Positions 1 through 4,723 of a stretch of DNA of 5,856 nucleotides are shown here, piece after piece. Position numbers and translations under genes: made by a program. The DNA is from an uncultured Bacilli bacterium. GTDB lineage: Bacteria > Bacillota_I > Bacilli_A > RF39 > UBA660. How positions within the stretch are numbered: position 1 is the first letter of the stretch; every line of letters begins with the position of its first letter. The notes beneath the pieces are model-generated. The model was given only the letters and a program-made list of their open reading frames with translations. It searched no databases and was not told where the DNA came from. The stretch lies in contig CAKORH010000066.1 of assembly GCA_934101235.1 (NCBI GenBank), positions 1 to 5,856 of the forward strand, given 5' to 3'.

Positions 1-642
1 ATAGATGATGAAATTAATTCAATTAAAGAAAATATTGAATATCAAAGTGACGATAAGATTTATATTTACAATATTTATTCTAAAGGTAGTGCTTTAGTTA
101 AACAAGAAATTATTATTGATAAAATTAAGTTAGTTATTGAAGGTGAAACTAGTGGTAATATTACTCTTTTAAATGATGATAAAGTAGTACTTACTGGTAG
201 TTATGATAAAGATAAATTGAATTTAAGTGTTAGTGATGATGGCATGAATTTTGATTTAAATTTAACTTCTAGTGAAGATATATCTAAAGATAAAGTTGAT
301 GCTAATTATAATATAGTTATAAAAATTAAATCTGATGAAGATGAATTTGAAGTTAGTGCAAATGTAAAACTTAATATAAATAAAGAGAATAGTATACCAA
401 AAATAGATGTTAGTAATGCTAAAAATATATCTGATATAACAAATGAAGAAACTGAAAATATTTTTAATAAATTGAGTGAAATTCCTATGTTAGAACCATT
501 TTTTAATAAGTTTAAGAGTTTAGGAGATGTTGATTATGATTCAGATAATGATTATGAAATAGATAATTGTTCACCTGGAATGAATTGCCAATCTTCGACT
601 ATTTATAAAAATACAATAGATGATAGTGATTTTGGAATTTAG
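1..642 (+). CDS. Hypothetical protein, 3' part only (start lies left of the window)
   Basis: The frame is open from base 1 to a TAG at 640-642, giving 213 residues. A TTG at 217 is not needed as a start because the frame and protein character continue upstream. I do not recognise the protein. Residues 1-125 alternate hydrophobic and Asp/Lys/Ser/Asn residues (for example KIKLVIEGE and FEVSANVKLNI), a pattern of repeated beta strands common in secreted or lipid-anchored surface proteins. A helical stretch follows (about 145-173, ETENIFNKLSEIPMLEPFF), then an acidic tail with two cysteines (C190 and C196 in NCSPGMNC) and a final DDSDFGI. No transmembrane segment is visible in this part, so any signal peptide or anchor would be N-terminal and outside the window. 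A tentative resemblance to uncharacterised DUF6583-like lipoproteins of Firmicutes is from memory and unverified. A terminator follows directly. Confidence 0.75.
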   Translation: MDDEINSIKENIEYQSDDKIYIYNIYSKGSALVKQEIIIDKIKLVIEGETSGNITLLNDDKVVLTGSYDKDKLNLSVSDDGMNFDLNLTSSEDISKDKVDANYNIVIKIKSDEDEFEVSANVKLNINKENSIPKIDVSNAKNISDITNEETENIFNKLSEIPMLEPFFNKFKSLGDVDYDSDNDYEIDNCSPGMNCQSSTIYKNTIDDSDFGI

Positions 643-666
643 GACTAATAATTATTAGTCTTTTTT
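643..666 (+). terminator. Rho-independent terminator of the upstream hypothetical gene
   Basis: A perfect 18-bp palindrome, GACTAATAATTATTAGTC (643-660), begins right after the TAG stop and runs into six Ts (661-666). It would fold as a stem of about 7 bp with an AATT loop. It separates the first gene from the carboxypeptidase gene, so the latter probably has its own promoter. Confidence 0.8.
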
Positions 667-667
667 C

Positions 668-684
668 TATAATTATATTATAAT
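668..684 (+). promoter_or_regulatory. Weak candidate -10 region for the carboxypeptidase gene
   Basis: Two TATAAT hexamers lie in the 60-bp gap before the carboxypeptidase gene, at 668-673 and 679-684. Neither has a good -35 box at 16-18 bp upstream, where the terminator stem lies. A promoter is expected because a terminator precedes this gene. In DNA this AT-rich, however, the hexamers alone are weak evidence. The 668-673 box would give a leader of about 23 nt, which fits the Shine-Dalgarno-like GAGAGTG at 691-697 better than the 679-684 box does. Confidence 0.25.
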
Positions 685-702
685 TGATATGAGAGTGATT
701 TT

Positions 703-1890
703 ATGAAAAAGTTTGTTTTGTTTATTTGTTTTCTTTTTATACCTATTAATGTTTTTGCTATAGATATAGATAGTAAAAGTGGTATAGTATATAATCGTAA
801 TAATGATGAGATATTATTTGAGAAAAATATTAATGATAGATTACCTATAGCAAGTTTGACTAAGATAGTTACTACTATAGTTGCTATAGAAAATATAGAT
901 AATTTAGATGATACTGTTTTGATAGATAGTGATGATTTGAATTTTTCTAGAGATTATACAAATCTTGAATTAAAAGTAGGAGATGTTATTAGTTATAGAG
1001 ATTTGTTATATGGTACTATAATGAAAAGTGCTGCTGATAGTTCTTTAGCATTAGCAAATAATGTTTTTGGTAATTATGATAAATTTATAAATAAAATGAA
1101 TGAATTAGTTAGTAAATTAAAATTAAATAATAGTCATTTTTCTAATCCAATTGGAAAAGATGAAGATAATTATTCTAGTAGTTATGATTTATTAGTTATA
1201 TTAGATTATGCATTAGATAATCCAATATTTCGTCAAGTTTATACTACTAAGAATTATAAGATAGTTAATTTAGATAAAGAGATAAGTAATAATATAAATG
1301 AAGTTATAGAAAAAGAGAATATTATAAATAGTGGTATTAAGTATTTAGGAACTAAGACTGGGTTTACTACTATGAGTGGTTTATCTTTAAGTGGTTTATC
1401 TAATATAAATAATAATGAGATAATATGTGTTACTATAGGAGCTAGTGGTGAATATAAAAATTATCAACATTTAAAAGATAATGTTAGTTTATTAAGCTAT
1501 GTTAAAGATAATTATAGTAATAGATTAGTATTAGAAAAAGATAAGTTAATAGATAATATAAATTATAATAAAAGAGATAAATCATACCAATATAAAGTAT
1601 TATCTAGAGATAATCATTATTATTATTTAAGTAATGATTTTGATGTTAATTATTTGAAAGTATATTATAATGGATTAGTGAATATAGATAGTAAAAGTAT
1701 TAAAGAAGGTGAAAAGTTAGGAAGTATTGATGTATATTATAATGATAAAAAAATAGTTAGTGAAGATGTGTTATTTAGTAAAAGTAATATAGTTAGAAGT
1801 AGATTTAAGTATGAAAGTATTTTAGTTATAGTTGTTATTGCTATAATAGGGTTATTTATTTTTAGAAAAGATAAGCATAAAAAAAATTGA
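703..1890 (+). CDS. Serine-type D-alanyl-D-alanine carboxypeptidase (DacA-like, peptidase S11 / low-molecular-weight PBP)
   Basis: This 395-residue exported enzyme should remove the terminal D-Ala from peptidoglycan pentapeptides, limiting cross-linking at the outer membrane face. The N-terminus is a signal peptide (MKK, hydrophobic 4-16, likely cleavage after VFA at 19). The catalytic domain (about 20-270) carries the acyl-enzyme serine motif SLTK (S51, K54) and the KTG motif (K218-G220 in GTKTGFT). The second motif is S109-A110-A111 followed by D112, where the family usually has SGN or SAN, so the conserved Asn is Ala here. A shorter region resembling the PBP5 C-terminal domain follows (about 275-355). 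A hydrophobic helix (372-387) with a basic RKDKHKKN tail acts as the membrane anchor, rather than the amphipathic helix of E. coli PBP5. The ATG is preceded by GAGAGTG at 691-697 and gives a complete signal peptide. The gene ends inside a terminator shared with convergent pta. The family is clear; which Dac paralogue it is cannot be decided, so no symbol is given. Confidence 0.93.
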   Translation: MKKFVLFICFLFIPINVFAIDIDSKSGIVYNRNNDEILFEKNINDRLPIASLTKIVTTIVAIENIDNLDDTVLIDSDDLNFSRDYTNLELKVGDVISYRDLLYGTIMKSAADSSLALANNVFGNYDKFINKMNELVSKLKLNNSHFSNPIGKDEDNYSSSYDLLVILDYALDNPIFRQVYTTKNYKIVNLDKEISNNINEVIEKENIINSGIKYLGTKTGFTTMSGLSLSGLSNINNNEIICVTIGASGEYKNYQHLKDNVSLLSYVKDNYSNRLVLEKDKLIDNINYNKRDKSYQYKVLSRDNHYYYLSNDFDVNYLKVYYNGLVNIDSKSIKEGEKLGSIDVYYNDKKIVSEDVLFSKSNIVRSRFKYESILVIVVIAIIGLFIFRKDKHKKN

Positions 1891-1914
1891 TTTGATATCA
1901 ATTTTTTTGTGCTT
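1873..1914. terminator. Bidirectional terminator shared by the carboxypeptidase gene and pta
   Basis: A perfect 12-bp inverted repeat has left arm AAAAAAATTGAT (1880-1891) and right arm ATCAATTTTTTT (1897-1908), with a 5-nt loop. An outer 5-bp pairing, AAGCA (1873-1877) with TGCTT (1910-1914), lengthens the stem. The run of Ts on either strand makes it work in both directions. The carboxypeptidase stop TGA (1888-1890) lies in the left arm and the pta stop (TCA on this strand, 1898-1900) lies across the loop in the right arm. Confidence 0.85.
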
Positions 1915-2896
1915 GTACACAAGTGATTGCTATAACACCAACTATATCTAGTTCATTACATCCTCTAGATAAATCATTTATAGGTTTTCTTATGCCTTGT
2001 GTTATTGGACCATATGCTTTTGCATTTGCCATTCTTTCAGTTATTTTATATGCAATGTTACCAGCATCTAGATCTGGGAATATTAATATATTTGCATCAC
2101 CTTTAATTTTTGATGCTGGATATTTAGATGCAGCAATTTCTGGTATTATTGCAGCATCTAATTGTAGTTCACCATCTGCTATTATATTTGGGTATTCTTC
2201 TTTAAATATATTAACTGCATCTTTTACTTTGTCTACATCAGAACATTTACTACTTCCATTTGTAGAATGTGATAAGAATGCTATTTTTGGAGTATCTCCA
2301 ATTAAATCAGTAAATGTTTTTGAAGAAGAATATGCAATATTTGCAAGTTCTATACTTGTTGGATTTTGTATCATACCACAATCAGAATAGATGAATATTC
2401 CGTTACTTCCTAATTTTTTATTATCTAATTCCATTAGGAAGAATGCTGATACTATTTTAGAATCAGGTGCAGTTTTTACTGTTTTTAATGCTGCTCTTAA
2501 TACATCACTTGATGAATGAGTTGCACCAGCAACTAATCCATCAGCGTAGTCCATATAAACTAACATGTCACCGAAATATAAATAATCATTTGTTATGATA
2601 TCTTTTGCTTCTTCATATGTTAAACCTTTTGATTTCCTTAATTCATAGAATTTATCAATTAATTCATTAGTAATATTACTAGTTAATGGATTGATTATTT
2701 TTATTCCATCTAAATTAATATTATTAGATTTTGATAATTTATATATATTTTCTTCTTTTCCTATTAATATTATATTAGCAAAATCTTTTTCTTTTACAAT
2801 ACTTGCTGCTTTTAAAGTTCTTAAGTCATCTGTTTCTACTAAACATATAGTTTTTTTATTTTGTTTAGCTTTTTCTATTAATTTGTCTATTATCAT
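1898..2896 (-). CDS. pta: Phosphate acetyltransferase (phosphotransacetylase)
   Basis: This cytoplasmic enzyme interconverts acetyl-CoA plus phosphate with acetyl-phosphate plus CoA. Acetate kinase then makes ATP and acetate in fermentation; no ackA is in the window. At 332 residues it is the short single-domain PTA_PTB type, close to the 333-residue Methanosarcina thermophila enzyme. Family motifs are present: GLVAGATHSSSDVLRAAL (120-137), GMIQNPTS (174-181), the DGELQLDAA block (241-249), DANILIFPDLDAGN (267-280) and GPITQGIRKPINDLSRGCNE (296-315). Residues matching the Methanosarcina catalytic and CoA-binding set are R87, R134, R288, S310, R311 and D317, so the enzyme should be active. The start ATG (2894-2896) has GGTGA five bases upstream (2902-2906). 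The gene is divergent from the hrcA operon and convergent with the carboxypeptidase gene, so it appears to be monocistronic. Long open frames on the opposite strand here are shadows of this gene. Confidence 0.97.
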   Translation of the reverse strand: MIIDKLIEKAKQNKKTICLVETDDLRTLKAASIVKEKDFANIILIGKEENIYKLSKSNNINLDGIKIINPLTSNITNELIDKFYELRKSKGLTYEEAKDIITNDYLYFGDMLVYMDYADGLVAGATHSSSDVLRAALKTVKTAPDSKIVSAFFLMELDNKKLGSNGIFIYSDCGMIQNPTSIELANIAYSSSKTFTDLIGDTPKIAFLSHSTNGSSKCSDVDKVKDAVNIFKEEYPNIIADGELQLDAAIIPEIAASKYPASKIKGDANILIFPDLDAGNIAYKITERMANAKAYGPITQGIRKPINDLSRGCNELDIVGVIAITCVQAQKN

Positions 2897-2913
2897 TTAA
2901 ATCACCATAAAAT

Positions 2914-2942
2914 ATTTTATCAAATTTATTTATATAAGTCTA
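2914..2942 (-). promoter_or_regulatory. Predicted sigma-A-type promoter of pta
   Basis: On the minus strand TAGACT (2942-2937) and TAAAAT (2919-2914) are 17 bp apart. They match the -35 and -10 consensus at 4 of 6 and 5 of 6 positions, and a TG one base before the -10 makes it an extended -10. Transcription would begin near 2908, leaving a leader of about 12 nt that begins just ahead of the GGTGA ribosome binding site. The short leader is slightly unusual, so a more distal start is also possible. Confidence 0.6.
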
Positions 2943-2961
2943 TTTATATTTAAATGTTTAG

Positions 2962-2978
2962 TGTTATAGTTGATAACA
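2962..2978. promoter_or_regulatory. 17-bp dyad upstream of the pta promoter, possible operator
   Basis: TGTTAT (2962-2967) and ATAACA (2973-2978) are perfect inverted 6-bp arms around a 5-bp centre. The centre lies about 62 bp upstream of the predicted pta start, a usual position for an activator, and about 115 bp upstream of the hrcA operon start. The arms recall the half-sites of clostridial Rex boxes (TTGTTA and TAACA), but the spacing is one base too long. The element lacks the CG centre of a CcpA cre site. The binding protein is unknown. Confidence 0.35.
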
Positions 2979-2994
2979 ATATTAATAAAGTAAA

Positions 2995-3008
2995 ATATAT
3001 ATATATAT
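2995..3008. repeat. (AT)7 dinucleotide run
   Basis: Seven uninterrupted AT units lie in the divergent pta/hrcA intergenic region, about 40 bp upstream of the hrcA operon -35 box. Such a tract melts easily and can change length by slippage. No function is shown by the sequence, and it may simply reflect the base composition. Confidence 0.6.
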
Positions 3009-3035
3009 TGATTATTTTACAAAAAAATTGAAAAA

Positions 3036-3063
3036 TTAGCACTCATATATTGACAAGTGCTAA
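3036..3063 (+). promoter_or_regulatory. CIRCE operator 1 (HrcA binding site), overlapping the -35 box
   Basis: The left arm TTAGCACTC (3036-3044) matches the CIRCE consensus exactly. The right arm AAGTGCTAA (3055-3063) has one change from GAGTGCTAA. The spacer is 10 bases rather than the canonical 9. The element covers the TTGACA box and part of the promoter spacer, so bound HrcA would block RNA polymerase. The non-standard spacing may lower its affinity. Confidence 0.85.
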
Positions 3064-3078
3064 GCATAATATTATAAT
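3050..3078 (+). promoter_or_regulatory. Consensus sigma-A promoter of the hrcA-grpE-dnaK operon
   Basis: TTGACA (3050-3055) and TATAAT (3073-3078) are both perfect hexamers at the ideal 17-bp spacing, with an A-rich stretch just upstream (3021-3035). Transcription should start near 3085. A promoter this strong that is controlled by repression fits the CIRCE/HrcA logic, in which the vegetative sigma factor is used and heat shock relieves the repressor. Confidence 0.93.
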
Positions 3079-3082
3079 GTAG

Positions 3083-3109
3083 TTAGCACTAAGAAAAAAG
3101 GTGTGCTAA
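3083..3109 (+). promoter_or_regulatory. CIRCE operator 2 (HrcA binding site), at the transcription start
   Basis: The arms TTAGCACTA (3083-3091) and GTGTGCTAA (3101-3109) are separated by the canonical 9 bases. Each arm has one change from the consensus. The element begins about two bases before the predicted start, so it forms the beginning of the mRNA leader. Its last bases run into the AAAGGA ribosome binding site of hrcA. It could therefore act as a DNA operator and, as a hairpin in RNA, could also affect mRNA stability or hrcA translation; the RNA role is inference. Confidence 0.9.
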
Positions 3110-3113
3110 AGGA
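3108..3113 (+). promoter_or_regulatory. Ribosome binding site of hrcA
   Basis: AAAGGA lies 9 bases before the GTG at 3123 and supports that non-ATG start. No other in-frame start is better placed. The first two bases are also the end of the second CIRCE right arm. Confidence 0.75.
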
Positions 3114-3122
3114 AGTGATTTT

Positions 3123-4115
3123 GTGGGAGAACGACAAAGTAAACTTTTAAAAGCAATAGTTGAGTCTTATATAAAGAATGTTAAACCGGTTGGTTCTAAG
3201 TCTTTATGTAAAAAGTTTAATTGTTCTAGTGCAACTATTAGAAATGATATGAGTTATTTGGAAGAGTTAGGTTTTTTAGAGAAAACTCATACAAGTAGTG
3301 GACGTATTCCTAGTGAGAGTGGATATCACTATTATGTAGAAAATTTAATGAGACCTAAAGAAATAACTGGTGAGGATTTATTAAAGTTACAAACTATATT
3401 AAATAATAAAGATTTAGTTTTATCGGATGCTATAACTAAATGTATGGAAATAATAAGTGATATTACTAATTATACAAGTATAGTGTTAGGTAAAAATAAT
3501 GATAATAATTCATTGCAACAAGTTAGTATAATACCAATTGATAATAAAAAAGTTGTTGCTTTACTTGTTACTAATACAGGTCATGTTGAAAATAAACAAG
3601 TTAATATACCTGATGGAATAAGTGTTAAAGAAATAGTAAAAACTTGTGAGTTAATAAATAAATCTTTAGTTGGTACTCCTTTAAATAAAGTATTAGAAAA
3701 GTTGGAATTTGAAATTAAACCTGAGATTGCTAAAACTATTGAGAAGTATGAAGAATTATGTAATTTCTTTTATGATGCATTTTCTGATTTTAAAGAACAA
3801 AGTGAAGATGATGTATTTTTTGGAGGTAAGACTAATATATTAAAACAGCCTGAATATAATGAACCTGAAAAAATTAAAGAAATTATTGGAAAATTAGAAA
3901 ATGTTGATTTAGTAAAAAATATAATTACTGATGATAAAGAAATTAAAGTATATATTGGAAGTGAGAATAATTTTGATCCTGATACTACAGTTATAAAAAC
4001 TAGTTATAATGTTGATGGTGAAGAGGGTACACTTGCTATTATAGGTCCTAAGAGAATGGAATATGATAAAGTAGTAACTTTATTAGAGTTCTTGAAGAAC
4101 TACATAGAAAGGTAG
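3123..4115 (+). CDS. hrcA: Heat-inducible transcription repressor HrcA
   Basis: This 330-residue protein binds CIRCE operators and represses class I heat-shock genes. In the family its activity depends on GroEL, which links chaperone supply to expression. The N-terminal winged-helix domain (about 1-72) shows the typical KPVGSKSL (21-28), the recognition-helix region CSSATIRNDM (34-43), LEELGFLEKTHTSSGR (46-61) and IPSESGYHYYV (62-72). The C-terminal GAF-like and inserted dimerisation domains show GGKTNILKQPEY (234-245), KVYIGSENN (275-283) and GTLAIIGPKRMEYDKV (302-317). All are family hallmarks and the length is normal. The start is GTG; the resulting GERQSKLLKAIVESYI matches the usual beginning of HrcA. 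It is the first gene of the operon, directly behind two CIRCE sites, so it is autoregulated. The grpE start lies 3 nt past its stop. Confidence 0.97.
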   Translation: MGERQSKLLKAIVESYIKNVKPVGSKSLCKKFNCSSATIRNDMSYLEELGFLEKTHTSSGRIPSESGYHYYVENLMRPKEITGEDLLKLQTILNNKDLVLSDAITKCMEIISDITNYTSIVLGKNNDNNSLQQVSIIPIDNKKVVALLVTNTGHVENKQVNIPDGISVKEIVKTCELINKSLVGTPLNKVLEKLEFEIKPEIAKTIEKYEELCNFFYDAFSDFKEQSEDDVFFGGKTNILKQPEYNEPEKIKEIIGKLENVDLVKNIITDDKEIKVYIGSENNFDPDTTVIKTSYNVDGEEGTLAIIGPKRMEYDKVVTLLEFLKNYIER

Positions 4116-4118
4116 ATT

Positions 4119-4709
4119 ATGAAAGATAAAGATTTAGAAAATATACAAAAAAGTTTAGAAAAAAATGAAAAGCAAGAAAAACATGATAGTAAGAATCATG
4201 AAAAACATGAGAAACATGAAAATAAAAATCATGAGAAAATAGTTAAGAAATATGAAACTGAAATTGAAAAATTGAAGTTGGATTTAACTAATATTAATGA
4301 GAAAATGCTTAGAAATCAAGCTGAATTAGTTAATTTTAAGAGAAGAAAAGAAGAAGAAGTATCTCATATGATGAAGTATTGTAATGAAGATATTTTAAAA
4401 TCTTTACTTCCTATAATTGATAATTTTGAAAGAGGATTAATGATGGATGATAATGATTTATCTGATGAGGTATCTAAGTTTTTAAGTGGATTTAAAATGA
4501 TTTATACAGATATTATAGGTATAATGAATAAGAATGAAGTTAAGGAAATAGAAGCTGAAGGTATTGAGTTTGATCCTAAAGTTCATCAAGCAGTATTGAT
4601 GGATCATGATGATGCAAAACCTCATGGAGTAGTATTAGAAGTACTTCAAAAAGGTTATATGTATAAAGATAAAGTAATTAGACCTGCCATGGTCAAAGTA
4701 AATGAATAA
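4119..4709 (+). CDS. grpE: GrpE, nucleotide-exchange factor of DnaK
   Basis: GrpE dimers open the DnaK nucleotide-binding lobe to release ADP and so drive the folding cycle. At 196 residues the length is normal. The N-terminal 1-40 are charged and low-complexity, with five histidines at 22-38 in HEK/NHEK units. A long coiled coil follows (about 41-90) with the conserved RNQAELVNFKRRKEEE (65-80). The four-helix region contains LLPIIDNFERGL (96-107). The beta domain that touches DnaK shows GIEFDPKVHQAV (148-159) and VLEVLQKGYMYKDKVIRPAM (172-191). The ATG start has AAAGG (4108-4112), inside the end of hrcA, six bases upstream. Its position, 3 nt behind hrcA and 14 nt ahead of dnaK, implies coupled translation in the CIRCE-controlled operon. 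The His-rich extension is unusual and its role is unknown. Confidence 0.97.
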   Translation: MKDKDLENIQKSLEKNEKQEKHDSKNHEKHEKHENKNHEKIVKKYETEIEKLKLDLTNINEKMLRNQAELVNFKRRKEEEVSHMMKYCNEDILKSLLPIIDNFERGLMMDDNDLSDEVSKFLSGFKMIYTDIIGIMNKNEVKEIEAEGIEFDPKVHQAVLMDHDDAKPHGVVLEVLQKGYMYKDKVIRPAMVKVNE

Positions 4710-4713
4710 GGAG
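4708..4713 (+). promoter_or_regulatory. Ribosome binding site of dnaK
   Basis: AAGGAG, a near-perfect Shine-Dalgarno sequence, overlaps the last two bases of the grpE TAA stop and lies 10 bases before the dnaK ATG. It is the strongest ribosome binding site in the window, fitting the high level at which DnaK is made relative to GrpE and HrcA. Confidence 0.8.
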
Positions 4714-4723
4714 AGTGAAAGAT

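Noticed and set aside
217..219. TTG as the start of the first gene
   Set aside because: The same frame is open back to base 1 with the same strand-rich composition, so the gene enters from outside the window.
1737..1922. 61-codon open frame on the minus strand
   Set aside because: It is antisense to the 3' end of the carboxypeptidase gene and crosses the terminator hairpin and the pta 3' end in another frame.
1888..1932. Read-through of TGA as Trp (Mollicute code) extending the carboxypeptidase
   Set aside because: It would add only terminator-encoded residues. Both TGA stops in the window fall where the proteins should end, and no in-frame TGA occurs inside any of the genes.
1923..2390. 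155-codon open frame on the plus strand
   Set aside because: It lies entirely antisense to pta, whose protein matches its family end to end; the hydrophobic translation is typical of a shadow frame and no ribosome binding site is evident.
2691..2900. 69-codon open frame on the plus strand
   Set aside because: It is antisense to the 5' end of pta and made of hydrophobic residues from AT-rich reverse coding; nothing supports it as a gene.
2897..3122. Riboswitch, small RNA or phase-variable switch in the divergent intergenic region
   Set aside because: Promoters, CIRCE elements and one dyad explain the structured parts. No riboswitch core was recognised, and the (AT)7 tract has no flanking inversion repeats.
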